Shown piece after piece: positions 54,401-62,098 of a DNA stretch of 64,000 nt. The stretch's first letter is position 1. Each line of letters opens with the position of its first letter. The stretch comes from Pelagomonas calceolata (taxonomy: Eukaryota > Sar > Pelagophyceae > Pelagomonadales > Pelagomonadaceae). Below the pieces are notes generated by a model. That model did not search any database and was not told where the DNA came from. It saw nothing but the letters and a program-made list of their open reading frames with translations. The position numbers and the translations under genes are program-made. The DNA lies in NCBI GenBank assembly GCA_918797485.1, contig CAKKNE010000004.1:3348001-3412000 (forward strand), written 5' to 3'.

Positions 54401-54631
54401 CTCACGGCTTGTTTGGAGGATAGTAAGGCGCGCGCGCTTCTGGCTTCTTCCGACATGAAAAGTGCAGTGGAGAAGGCCTCATCAAAATTCGCGGAGGGGC
54501 CGGCCGCTGGTGCTTTAAAGGACGCGGCCGCGGCGCTCGCGCGCGATTGGCCAGACGAGGAGGAGGAGGACCCCGTTGAAGATGATGATGCGGACATGAA
54601 GGAGCTCAATGAGTTCCTGGACGAGGAGTAA
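51461..54631 (+). CDS. UNC-45/Cro1/She4-like myosin co-chaperone
   Basis: 1056 residues, near the usual ~930-950 plus an extension. TPR helices at about 48-185 (LKTRGNAHYSHGDDAAAVDD, LLSNRAAVHLRRKEHDLCIK, YYRRAAAREQQDALEDAFKD) form the Hsp90-binding clamp. A Lys-rich linker leads to a long armadillo-type superhelix (AAAVVVSSALKHGSRPTRMR; AKDRAVEVLAGLSGSSRAKE; YGLALILANLTVTNDELRRR; ALAACASSESGRSALAPLVQ; VAKAVASNNGAAALIAVLGS-like repeats). In animals and fungi UNC-45 proteins fold and assemble myosin heads. The C terminus is acidic (EEEEDPVEDDDADMKELNEF). Single exon despite its length. Confidence 0.85.
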   Translation: MEQSTKSEQQKKRMEQAFASAKCAPPPIAAAFAAAERGKTADDPDPLLTTPARRAQLAEGLKTRGNAHYSHGDDAAAVDDYTAGLRACPEDNKTLRGALLSNRAAVHLRRKEHDLCIKDCNEALKLDASRAKCYYRRAAAREQQDALEDAFKDLKICVQLEPTNKTAVNAARRVKEKLTEKLKKDKAFATPAERLALQICQCVETEELDERKLANLFKAGASLAIEDECAAKALWRAGAGDHACRKAKAKGTTADLRKAAVCMLGAMAHKAAIAEPSMVWQVAGVLRREGEGFFSTDAADSSIALCAAVVDAAPAEDEEDVQGDADGDFEREVELDLDEDAISESDDDELAPSRLRAAADGAAAVVVSSALKHGSRPTRMRGMDLLVRWLASGSVKGARARLRKFLGLGEDNPLRKGVLAGLYELLDSITDDERVKAQACVARILRAVGDKVTGDYIWATLHQDFIDALIEASCRTFPLRAPDAIAVNEGAWSSDLSQQKRKASLLAACHLASTNFVVECLKFIDISAIARLCATDEQGEILGCEALAACASSESGRSALAPLVQAGELERLMREGRTTSSRSAAASAVAKLGLAAKALKAGSHETGKLLDAAAQLLKDEDPAAKDRAVEVLAGLSGSSRAKEEIAHGSGRSAASLGSICDVAKQTKGSDPRAYGLALILANLTVTNDELRRRHFREKEMDISPDQYDEFMRITKQKDPEDADNDTPDLAKARARKLCINDGVVAIATLASSNPSSETASKLADALCALATDVDMRGTLIQQGGFRSAVNLANNDKNDDRCRLSAAHAAGKVLITTDPRKLTDDQQLCAIRPLLWACRHVKATDLAVFEQLLALTNLLSLGATARRRVAVEKGIHALEYLQFSDHPEVKRAATEALCNMVPDRSMIKHLSRSDKMKLWLALCHDGVENDARLASAAVGCLAMACSDVDVARAVASNNGAAALIAVLGSADPSLVHRAAYCLTACLEDSKARALLASSDMKSAVEKASSKFAEGPAAGALKDAAAALARDWPDEEEEDPVEDDDADMKELNEFLDEE

Positions 54632-54651
54632 GCCTAGTGTTGTTGATATAC

Positions 54652-55986
54652 TTACTCCGCCTCCGCCACAAGCAGGTCCAGCCCCCGGTCCGTCCGCCGC
54701 AGCGCCTCGACGGCCTCCGCGCTCTGGTCGCGGCGCAGGACGAACTGCTCGTCGAGCGCGAAGAAGGCCGCGAGCGCGTCGCGCTCCGCCGCCGTCAGCG
54801 CCGGGTGCCAGACGTCGACGGCGACGAAGCGCGCGCCGCCCGCGCCGGCGAACGTCGCGTGACGGAACGTCGTGTCCAGGAGCAGCGCCTCGCCCGGCGC
54901 GAGCGCCGTCTCGACGCCGTCGACCACAACGCCGCCGCTCCCCGCGACCAACACGTAGAGCGTCGCCGTGTAGGCCTGGAGGTCCGAGTGCGGCGCGGTG
55001 CGCGTGTCGGGCGCCTGCTCCAATAACGCGACGTGGCGCGGGCCGAGGTCCGGGACGCCCTCGAGCGCGTCGAGCAGCTGCGGGAAATGGGACCGCCCCA
55101 GCGCCGTGGCCCGGCCGTAGGCGTGCGCCGTCGCCGCCTTGCGCTCCGCGACCGGCTCCACAGCGTCCTCCTCCGCACCACCGTCGTCCAGCAACTCCGC
55201 GAGCTCGTCGCTGAAGTCGAGGGCCTCCTCCTCGCCGTCGCGGTACGCCGCGTCGAGCGCCTCGAGCGACGCCGCGAGGTCCTCGGGCGCGCCCGCGTCC
55301 TGCGTGGACATCTTGAGCGGCTCCGACTCGAGCTCGCCGAACTCCTCCATGATGCCCTCGCCGAACTCGTCCTCGGCCTTGCTGTCGAGGTCGAGAAACT
55401 TGTTCTCGTCGCTCGTTGCCTCGCTCGTTTCTACTTCGGGCACCGCGGCGAGCTCGCTCCCGGCCAGACCCGCCACCGTCTGGCCGAACGATGCGGCCCA
55501 CGCCGGCAGCTCGAGCTTAGGTTGGGTCTCGAGCCCGGGGTACGCGTGGAGCGCGGAGACGACGCGGCGCCCGTCGCCGTCCTCGGCGAGCGCCGAGGCC
55601 GCGTACCGCGATACGAACTCCGTCCGGTTCCGCTGGTTCGCGCTCAGCGACAGCACGCGGTGCAGCGTCAGAAAGTGCCGCAGGCGCGCGCCCGCCGCCG
55701 CGTCGGCGCTCTCGACGGCCCGGCACTGCGCCTCGCCGTCGAACTCGCGCCAGAAGGCCGCGTCCCAGGCCGGTGATTTCGTTCGGCTGTCGCCGCGGTA
55801 GAGCGCGGCTTTGGCCTCGAGCGCCTCCTCGAGGGCCTCGAGCGTCTCGAGCTCGTCGCTCGCCGGCGCGTCGAAGAGCGACGGCGCGGCGCCGGCGCGC
55901 GTGGCCGCCGTGCGCGGGCGGGGCGCCGCCTGCAGCGCGGCGCTCCTCGCGAGGGCAAGCGCGATGCATGCTGTCCGGAGCGCCAT
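54652..55986 (-). CDS. Aspartyl/asparaginyl beta-hydroxylase-like protein
   Basis: 444 residues. The start gives a signal peptide (MALRTACIALALARSAALQA). The middle is acidic and disordered (DLDSKAEDEFGEGIMEEFGE; LELDDGG-like). The C-terminal ~170 residues match the AspH catalytic domain: FPQLLDALEGVPDLGPRHVA, DTRTAPHSDLQAYTATLYVL, ALAPGEALLLDTTFRHATFA, ARFVAVDVWHPALTAAERDA. The two iron ligands (H in APHSD and H in TTFRHATF) and the 'FVAVDVWHP-LT--ER' signature are present. In animals AspH hydroxylates EGF-like domains in the ER lumen; algal targets are unknown. TPR helices of animal AspH are absent. Confidence 0.8.
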   Translation of the reverse strand: MALRTACIALALARSAALQAAPRPRTAATRAGAAPSLFDAPASDELETLEALEEALEAKAALYRGDSRTKSPAWDAAFWREFDGEAQCRAVESADAAAGARLRHFLTLHRVLSLSANQRNRTEFVSRYAASALAEDGDGRRVVSALHAYPGLETQPKLELPAWAASFGQTVAGLAGSELAAVPEVETSEATSDENKFLDLDSKAEDEFGEGIMEEFGELESEPLKMSTQDAGAPEDLAASLEALDAAYRDGEEEALDFSDELAELLDDGGAEEDAVEPVAERKAATAHAYGRATALGRSHFPQLLDALEGVPDLGPRHVALLEQAPDTRTAPHSDLQAYTATLYVLVAGSGGVVVDGVETALAPGEALLLDTTFRHATFAGAGGARFVAVDVWHPALTAAERDALAAFFALDEQFVLRRDQSAEAVEALRRTDRGLDLLVAEAE

Positions 55987-56476
55987 CGCTTTTTGGTTGC
56001 AGCAATGTGCTGCTCGGCGCTATGCAACAAAAGCTAGTCAGCGAAGCAATGCAGCGCGTTTCAGAGCGAATAATGCAAACTGTCTCGCAGTGTCGTTTGC
56101 AATGCCGCGTGTGTGGAGCACACCAGCCGCAAGTATTCCTAGTGCCTTACAGGCCGCTAGCTAATTCCACGCAACCCAGTCGCAATCCTATTGTGTGGTT
56201 GCTACGGCCGTAGGTCCAACGCAGGACGTCAACAGAGCGCATCCGCGCAGCCCTCTCTTGCTCTTTTCAGTGCGCGCACGTTGCTGCAGCAAGCGCGGCC
56301 GAGCAATCAAGTTCCCAGCCATCCGAGGAAACCGCTGCGCACGCGCGGAGCGATCATCAACCACGCGCCTACGCCAGTCGTAGTCGTAGCGTAGCATCCG
56401 CGCCACACCAACGCGCCGCAGCGATCATCAACACGCCAGGATCACCGCGTAGCGTAGACGCGCCCCACCACCAACC
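55987..56476. other. Divergent promoter region
   Basis: 490 bp between AspH-like and MARVEL-like genes. It holds the palindrome copy at 56138-56161 and a direct repeat GCGATCATCAAC followed by ACGC at 56348 and 56420 close to the MARVEL-like start. No supported frame. Confidence 0.55.
56138..56161 (+). promoter_or_regulatory. Dispersed GCTAG palindrome, copy 15
   Basis: CCTAGTGCCTTACAGG then CCGCTAGC, plus orientation, identical to copy 9 in all but one base. It lies 316 bp upstream of the MARVEL-like start at 56477 (longest spacing) and 152 bp from the AspH-like start. Confidence 0.7.
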
Positions 56477-57115
56477 ATGGTCCAGATCGAGATCCCCACC
56501 GAGTTCGAGCCCCACATGGTCGAGAAGATTAGAAGTGGAGCGCTCGTGCTCTTCTCGCTCCTAAGCTTCTGGCTCATGTCGTCGGCGAACACGAGCCACC
56601 ACGCGCAGTTCCATTATGAATGGTATCCGTCGTTGACGTTTTTTGTGTGGGTCGGCGTGCTGAGCTTCTTGTATTCGGGAGGGTTGCTGGTCGCGCAGCA
56701 TCTCAACATGCTCGACGGCGAGCTTGGTTTAAGCTTACAACAAAAGGGGCCCTACGTCCTGCTCTTCCTGACGTACACGGCGGCCGTCGCGGCCTCGGCC
56801 ACTTCCTCTGATCTGCACCAGGTCTTCGACGTCAACGACGGGCCGGTCTGCCGCTCGCGCATCTCCAACTCGCGGGCCGAGGCGGGCGCGCACTTCTGCG
56901 GCGACTTGGTGGCGGCCTGCGTCTTCATGTACTTCCTGAGCGCGACGTACGCGCTCACGATCGCCCTGCGTTCAGGAATGGGCGGAGGCTTCGCGACGGA
57001 AATGACGGGCGGCGGCGTGACGGACGGCTTCGCGGGGAGCACGGGGTACAACGACCTCGACGCGGCGGCCAAGGCGGACATGCGTCCGCCCGGCCCGCCG
57101 CAGATGAATATCTAA
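56477..57115 (+). CDS. Four-span MARVEL/synaptogyrin-like membrane protein
   Basis: 212 residues. Four hydrophobic segments: RSGALVLFSLLSFWLMSSA (about 20-38), WYPSLTFFVWVGVLSFLYSG (about 49-68), KGPYVLLFLTYTAAVAASAT (about 93-112) and HFCGDLVAACVFMYFLSATY (about 140-160). N and C termini are cytosolic-looking; the loop between TM3 and TM4 has two cysteines (VCRSRISN, FCGDL). Length and layout fit the MARVEL fold of vesicle-traffic proteins such as physins and gyrins. The Gly/Pro tail ends PPGPPQMNI. The family call is based on topology rather than signature residues. Confidence 0.6.
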   Translation: MVQIEIPTEFEPHMVEKIRSGALVLFSLLSFWLMSSANTSHHAQFHYEWYPSLTFFVWVGVLSFLYSGGLLVAQHLNMLDGELGLSLQQKGPYVLLFLTYTAAVAASATSSDLHQVFDVNDGPVCRSRISNSRAEAGAHFCGDLVAACVFMYFLSATYALTIALRSGMGGGFATEMTGGGVTDGFAGSTGYNDLDAAAKADMRPPGPPQMNI

Positions 57116-57276
57116 GCAGCTTCTTAACTAGTATGAACAGACAGAGAGCGAGGGCAGCAGGGCCTCTGGCGGAAGGAGCGGGTGCGGGTTTCCTCGGCCC
57201 GGCGTGACCTCCCCGGGAGGTCACAACGGGCGTCATAGCGCGGCTTCCGAGGCGGCATACGGGAATTTGAGTGCCG

Positions 57277-57993
57277 TCAAGACACGGCCACGTCGTCGAG
57301 ATAAATCGTGTCGTCCTCAGGCGCGGCGCACTCGACGGGCCGTCGTATGGACGGTAGTTTCGGCGGCGGCGGTGCGTGCCGTACGAAGCACCGGTGCGCG
57401 AGCGCGAGCCCCACACCGGCGACCGCCAGCCCCACGAGACATAACGCGACGATGCCCAGCACGAGGGGCCACGACGTCCCGTCCGACGACTTCTTATCAG
57501 CAACAGAGCAGCCCCCGTCCCAGTAGGCCTGGGGGCACATGACGACGATGTCGAGGTCAGAAACGCACGCGGACCCCTCCTCGCCTAAGATAGATACGGT
57601 CCGCCGATCCAAGACCGTCTCCCCGTCACATGCATAGACCATGGACCCATCACCTTTCTCCGTGCCGCTCTCGTCGTGAATTGACAGCGTCGCCGAAGTA
57701 CAAGAGCAACTTTCCACAGTCAGCGTGCGCGTCGGGACCTCGTCGGGGTCGGGGCTCGCGACGCCCCCGAGCACCGCTAAGGCAGGCGTGCAGTTGCCCA
57801 CGCGCCCGCTGCAGCCCGTGACGCCGGCTGCCGACGACGCCGCGCAGCCCAAATACGCGAGGTCGTTGCAGGCGGAACCGCTTTCGTAGAACTTGACCTT
57901 CCACTCGGGCCGCGTGTTCGCGTTGCCGTCGTTCGTGGCCGCGGCGATCGTTGCTATCGTAAGCAGTCCTGCCGCCGTTCCGAGCGGGTACAT
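57277..57993 (-). CDS. Type I membrane protein with Cys-rich ectodomain
   Basis: 238 residues. Signal peptide MYPLGTAAGLLTIATIAAAT; ectodomain of ~135 residues with about a dozen cysteines (GSACNDLAYLGCAASSAAGV, TGCSGRVGNCTPAL, VESCSCTSATL, YACDGETVL, SACVSDLDIVVMCPQAYWDG, GCSV); one TM helix (SWPLVLGIVALCLVGLAVAG, about residues 165-190); and a short cytosolic tail (HAPPPPKLPSIRRPVECAAP). It could be a surface receptor or cell-covering protein. No family recognised. Confidence 0.7.
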   Translation of the reverse strand: MYPLGTAAGLLTIATIAAATNDGNANTRPEWKVKFYESGSACNDLAYLGCAASSAAGVTGCSGRVGNCTPALAVLGGVASPDPDEVPTRTLTVESCSCTSATLSIHDESGTEKGDGSMVYACDGETVLDRRTVSILGEEGSACVSDLDIVVMCPQAYWDGGCSVADKKSSDGTSWPLVLGIVALCLVGLAVAGVGLALAHRCFVRHAPPPPKLPSIRRPVECAAPEDDTIYLDDVAVS

Positions 57994-58585
57994 TCTTGTG
58001 TGTGTAGACCCCGGTCGCGCGCGCGCCGCGCGCGACCGCCTGTTTTTAGATTACGGTCGAGCAGGAAGGACGCTCGACCCGACGCGCTACGAGCGCACGT
58101 CGCCTGTTTTTAGATTAAGGTCGAGCAGGAAGGTCGCTCGACCGCGCTATTTTTCGCCTGCTTTGGCTAATATGCTGCGGACCCCCACCGCTCAAAGGGG
58201 GCAGCCGCGTCGCCGCACCCACAGCAGCGATGGACAGGGGCTCGTGACGCGCGGCCCGCACGCTGCAGCGCGTCTCGCGCGTCGCGGCCACGGCGTCACA
58301 ATCACAAGACGGCCGGCTCCCAAAATGTTGAAGGCAACAAAGGGGGACAAAGGGGGGTGATCTGCGCGCGCGGGGGCGGACCGCTCGCGCCGGTCATCGG
58401 TGTGGGCTGCGTTGTTGGAAGGCTCTACGCGGAACTCGGGGTGGTGTTAGGAAAGGCGCGGCTCTAGAGCGCGGCCCGCGCCCGTCACGCGACCACCAGG
58501 CCTACCACCTACCACCATTCGACCACCCGCCGATGACCCGGCGTAACTGTGCCATCATAGTAGGTACGTTACAAACTGGCGTTAG
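57994..58585. other. Intergenic with a 43-bp direct repeat
   Basis: 592 bp between a minus-strand start and the stop of the next minus-strand gene. It carries the hairpin-containing direct repeat at 58037-58143. The plus frame through 58360 (RGQPRRRTHSSDGQG) is Arg-rich and unlikely to be coding. GGGGGCA/AAAGGGGG runs lie near 58190 and 58340. Confidence 0.55.
58037..58143. repeat. Two 43-bp direct repeats with internal hairpin
   Basis: Copies at 58037-58079 and 58101-58143, period 64 bp, differ at two positions. Each runs CGCCTGTTTTTAGATTA then a hairpin GGTCGAGC ... GCTCGACC around AGGAAGGN. The pair lies 45-150 bp upstream of the type I membrane protein start. Confidence 0.8.
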
Positions 58586-59277
58586 TTAGCCCGACCGCCG
58601 CGGGTCGGGCCGCCCGCGGACCGCGAACGAGACGTTGTTCTCGCGGTAGTCGTGGCCCGGCGGCGCCGACGCGACGACGCGCCGCGCGCCGGCGCGTTCG
58701 TTTTCCTCCGGGCCCCAGAGGAAGTCCAGCGTCGCCGCCGCCGCGTCGGCAGCATCGTCATCAGCGCCGGCCTCGAGCGTCGCCGCGCCGAGCGCCCGCA
58801 CGTCGAGGCGCGCCTCCTCCATCGTGTAGCTCGTAACAATAATTGGAATGGAGGTCCGCAGCAGCCCCATCAACGTCGGCCGCCACGAGTCGTAGCCCCA
58901 GAAGCCTGGGTGGAAGGCTATGACCACATCCGGCGCGGCCCGCCACACGCGCCTGTTGTCGACGTCGTACGCGCCCGCGTCGTGCGTCACGCGCACGCGG
59001 CCCCGGTACGCCCGCGCGGGGCGGTCGCGCACGTCGGGCCCCACGACCAAAACGTCGAGCGTCTGGACCTTGAGCGCGTCCGCGAGCAGGATCCACAGAT
59101 CATCATTTCCCTCAACGTGGGGCTGGCCGCCGATGGCATGCACCGTCAAGACCTTCTTTTTGAATCCGAGCTTCCTGATCGACGCCGCGGCCGTCGCGAC
59201 GAAGGACGGGTCCACCTTCTGCTTTGCGACGGCGCGCATGACGAGCTGCGCGAAGGACGGTTCGTCGTTGCTCGCCA
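58586..59277 (-). CDS. Mss51/MYND-type C-terminal domain protein
   Basis: 230 residues from ATG 59277; the frame is open further upstream, but that part is Arg-rich and out of character. The sequence KKVLTVHAIGGQPHVEGNDD, LWILLADALKVQTLDVLVVG, PDVRDRP, APDVVIAFHPGFWGYDSWRP and IPIIVTSYTMEEARLD matches the C-terminal domain of Mss51 and related MYND zinc-finger proteins ('HVVGA...L..LP...L.v..iGP', 'FNPGF' and 'P.i.TsY'). The MYND zinc finger itself is absent. In yeast Mss51 controls COX1 translation; in algae the domain's role is unknown. A small open frame ends 3 bp before this start. Confidence 0.7.
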
Positions 59278-59280
59278 TGG

Positions 59281-59448
59281 CTACGTCTGCCGGAACGCCG
59301 CGCCAACACCAATAACGCACGCCAAAAAGAGCGCCGCCGGGCCCGCGTGCCGCCCGCGCATCTGTAGCGCGGCCGCCGCGCCGCCGACCATGAAACCCGT
59401 CACTCCTCCGATGGCGCCCGCCTTCGCTTTGCGCTCCCACACGCCCAT
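59281..59448 (-). CDS. Small glycine-rich two-span membrane protein (ROMO1/Mgr2-like?)
   Basis: 55 residues from Met 59448: MGVWERKAKAGAIGGVTGFM, VGGAAAALQMRGRHAGPAAL, FLACVIGVGAAFRQT. Two hydrophobic, Gly-spaced segments are joined by an MRGR turn. This is similar in layout to ROMO1/Mgr2, small inner-membrane proteins of the mitochondrial TIM23 complex, which also have an MRGR loop, but it is shorter. Its stop is 3 bp before the Mss51-like ATG on the same strand. It may be a separate gene, an upstream frame, or one half of a two-cistron message. Confidence 0.45.
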   Translation of the reverse strand: MGVWERKAKAGAIGGVTGFMVGGAAAALQMRGRHAGPAALFLACVIGVGAAFRQT

Positions 59449-59661
59449 TTGCTTTTGCTTTTGCTTGTGTCTGCCGCTGCAGCCAGCTCCTCGACACTGC
59501 ACAGAGTGGGTGTCTGCGGGCAAGTGGGCAGCAATGCTCGCGCGCTTCAGGCGTCAACAGCTGTGTGTTCGCACGGATCTCAGCGTGGATTATCTGCTTG
59601 AGATCACGCTTGATGAGATCACGCTTGATTACGCAAAAACGCCTGCAACGCAAATCGAGGG

Positions 59662-59685
59662 GCTAGCGTCCAGTAAGACACTAGC
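59662..59685 (-). promoter_or_regulatory. Dispersed GCTAG palindrome, copy 16
   Basis: GCTAGCGTCCAGTAAG then ACACTAGC, the reverse complement of copy 12 exactly. It lies 214 bp upstream of the small ORF at 59448 and 385 bp upstream of the Mss51-like start, which supports transcription starting before the small ORF. Confidence 0.75.
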
Positions 59686-59694
59686 AAGTAAACT

Positions 59695-59753
59695 GGGGGA
59701 GCGGGAGGGGTACGGGGGACCCTGCGACGTAACTAGCCTGAGCCTGTAAAAAG
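59695..59753 (-). repeat. 3'-flanking repeat, copy B
   Basis: On the minus strand: CCTTTTTACAGGCTCA, GGCTAGTTACGTCGCAGGG, then TCCCCCGTACCCCTCCCGC. It is the partner of 6422-6487. It begins 23 bp after the stop of the FAM69-like gene in gene orientation and ends 10 bp before the promoter palindrome of the next gene. Confidence 0.7.
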
Positions 59754-59776
59754 GAGACAAAACAACACTAAACAGT

Positions 59777-61726
59777 CTAGGAAGAAAACGCGACGAATGC
59801 CGGCAGCTGCCGCGCCGCGGCGTATATCTCGGAATGGCACCAGCTTTCCTCGAGGACGCGCGCCTTGGCCGCCGGCGACGCGGCCAGGTCGCCGACGGGC
59901 TTCGGAGAGGCGACTTCGGGGGCGTCGACGTCGTAGAGGCCGTATAAAAGCGCCGCGAGGTCGCGCAGGCCGCCGCCCGCCAATGACGCCGCGTCGACGA
60001 TTAAATCGAACGCGTCGAGGTTGCGGAGCGCGCGGTCGCACTGGCTCCGCGTGACGGCCACGAGGCGGCTGTATTGCATACCGGCCAGCCGCTGCGCGTG
60101 GCGCTGGACGCCGTGCGGGAACGACGCGTTGACGAACGCGTCGAGGTCGTCGAGGTCCTCGTGACGGTCGTAGTACGAGGACCGGACGACGCGCCACGCG
60201 TCCGAGACGACCGTGAAGGCGAAGACCTCGGGCGGGAGCGTCGTCGTCCACATCAGGGTCGGATTCTCGTCGTAGAACTGGCCGTACAGGACGTCCAGTG
60301 CGCCCGCCTTGCCCCTGAACTTCTTCGGCATCGAGCCCCGATTGCGCACGCGCACTTCGCGGAACCTCTTCGGGGCGTAATGCTTGGGGATCTCCTTGCC
60401 GTGACCTTCCACCTGCGACTCCCAGCATGTCAAGCCCCGGTCCTCACAAAGGCCCTGGATCAGGTCTCTCACACGCACGCCGCCGGCCTTGCCGAGGTCC
60501 GTGAACGACACCGACGCGTAGTCCCAGAACGACTTGCGTCGGTGCGCGCTGTCTTGGATCACGCTCGACTTGTATAAACGCTCCTTCGGGCCCGGTGTTT
60601 GGGGGAGGGGCTTCGCTATGAACCGGTCGACGCGATCCAACAGCTCCTGGAACGACGGCCGCTCTTCCGGCTGGCCGCGGCCCGCGAGGCGGATCAGGCC
60701 GCGCAGGAACGCCTTCGACGCCGCGTCCTCGGCCGCGTCCGCGATCGCTGGCAGTAACCACGGCCGATTCGCCACGTCGTAGATGTGGGTTTTGTCGGAT
60801 AGCCGCATACATTTATTGTTGACACATTTCCCGCGGGCCTCGGGCGCGCCGCGCGCCCCGGGCTCGCAGGTCCCCGCGCCGCGGCACGAGTGGTTCTCCT
60901 TCGTGAAGGGGCAGTCCGCGTCCTGCGCACATGTCCTAACGTCGCGGTTCAGCATATTCGCGGCGCCGCGGTGCGGCCAGGTCCTCGCCACGGCCTCGCC
61001 AAGTAAAGAGTCGCCGCGGAGGTGCGGACCGTCGACGAGATAGATCTGGCCGTTTCCATCCAGAGTGAACTGCTCAGCTTTAAAATCGTCCTCGAGAAAG
61101 CCGGCCGCCGTCCACGATTGGAAGCACGCTAACAGTGACCGCGCTAATTGGAGCGGCTGCTTTGCGGCGCGCGTGCGGAACGCGTCCGAGAGCACGGTCG
61201 GCGCCGTGCCAACGCCCTTCGACACGCCCCGGCCGATGCGCTCGCCGCCGTCGCTCAAAACGTAGTAGACGTGCGGCCCGTCGAACCAGCCGCCCAACAA
61301 TTCCGGGACGCCCGGCGCGCCCCTTAACGCCTCGAGGTAGACCAGCTCGAGGTAGATCACGCTGCCGCCCAGGTCCGCGCCCTTCGGCTCTCCTCTGTGC
61401 GGCCCGGACCGGACGCCGATCGCCCGCTTCACAACGACGCTACGACTACCGACGCGTGCACGGAAGACGCGCTTGGCGATACTCTGGTTGCCGATCTCGT
61501 GCCACGGCTGCGGCACGTCCCCGGCCTTGCGGACGGTCCAGTTCGGCGGCGTGAAGGCTTTGCCGCCCTTGTGCGCCGCGCGGTACTCGCGGCTGTGCTG
61601 CTGGAACCACACGTCAATCGCCGCCGCGCGCTCGACGAGCCGCCGGTCTGCCGGTCCTTTTGTGGGCTTCACGTTGGCGCCGGATGCGACGAGCAGCAGG
61701 GCGACCATTATCAGTCGTCGGGCCAT
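59777..61726 (-). CDS. Secretory-pathway FAM69/DIPK-like kinase with sulfotransferase-like end
   Basis: 649 residues. Signal peptide MARRLIMVALLLVASGANVK. A kinase-like fold follows: RVGSRSVVVKRAIGVRSGPH (Lys), VIYLELVYLEALRGAPGVPE, GFLEDDFKAEQFTLDGNGQI/YLVDGPHL (catalytic and DFG-like parts), with a Cys-rich insert (CAQDADCPFTKENHSCRGAG) as in FAM69/PIP49 proteins, which phosphorylate or bind in the ER lumen. From about residue 430, GLTCWESQVEGHGKEIPKHY, FAFTVVSDAWRVVRSSYYDR, HEDLDDLDAFVNASFP and HAQRLAGMQYSR recall the 'RDPVERVLSHYY' and 'NxQTRxLAG' blocks of carbohydrate sulfotransferases, although Asp replaces Pro. The second assignment is tentative. Confidence 0.65.
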   Translation of the reverse strand: MARRLIMVALLLVASGANVKPTKGPADRRLVERAAAIDVWFQQHSREYRAAHKGGKAFTPPNWTVRKAGDVPQPWHEIGNQSIAKRVFRARVGSRSVVVKRAIGVRSGPHRGEPKGADLGGSVIYLELVYLEALRGAPGVPELLGGWFDGPHVYYVLSDGGERIGRGVSKGVGTAPTVLSDAFRTRAAKQPLQLARSLLACFQSWTAAGFLEDDFKAEQFTLDGNGQIYLVDGPHLRGDSLLGEAVARTWPHRGAANMLNRDVRTCAQDADCPFTKENHSCRGAGTCEPGARGAPEARGKCVNNKCMRLSDKTHIYDVANRPWLLPAIADAAEDAASKAFLRGLIRLAGRGQPEERPSFQELLDRVDRFIAKPLPQTPGPKERLYKSSVIQDSAHRRKSFWDYASVSFTDLGKAGGVRVRDLIQGLCEDRGLTCWESQVEGHGKEIPKHYAPKRFREVRVRNRGSMPKKFRGKAGALDVLYGQFYDENPTLMWTTTLPPEVFAFTVVSDAWRVVRSSYYDRHEDLDDLDAFVNASFPHGVQRHAQRLAGMQYSRLVAVTRSQCDRALRNLDAFDLIVDAASLAGGGLRDLAALLYGLYDVDAPEVASPKPVGDLAASPAAKARVLEESWCHSEIYAAARQLPAFVAFSS

Positions 61727-62098
61727 CCTCTCGCATGCAGCCCCTCTTGCTCAAATCGTGCGGCACGGCTGCCCTCGTGCTGCAGCCGTGTAAATCGTGT
61801 GATTTGCCATTGTGCCGACCGCACTATGAGTACGAATTGCGCACGTAAAAGCTATGACGTCGACAATGAATTTTGGTGATACCTAGAGTGTTGCAACTAG
61901 ATCGAAAACGTTGCCGCGTCGTTTGCGTGTTTGTGCGGCGGTCACCACGCGCTGCGCACGCAAAATTACACGCACGAACGCTCACGGCGGCGTGCGCGAG
62001 GCTCGGGCGATGCGGGCTGCGCCGTGACCTCACACAGTGGTACCGTAGCCTAGCCATCAAGCAAAGCAGCCCATACTCACAACGCAGCCATACAACTA
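61727..62098. other. Divergent promoter region
   Basis: 372 bp between the FAM69-like gene and ARL16-like gene. I see no palindrome copy, repeat or supported frame. Confidence 0.55.
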
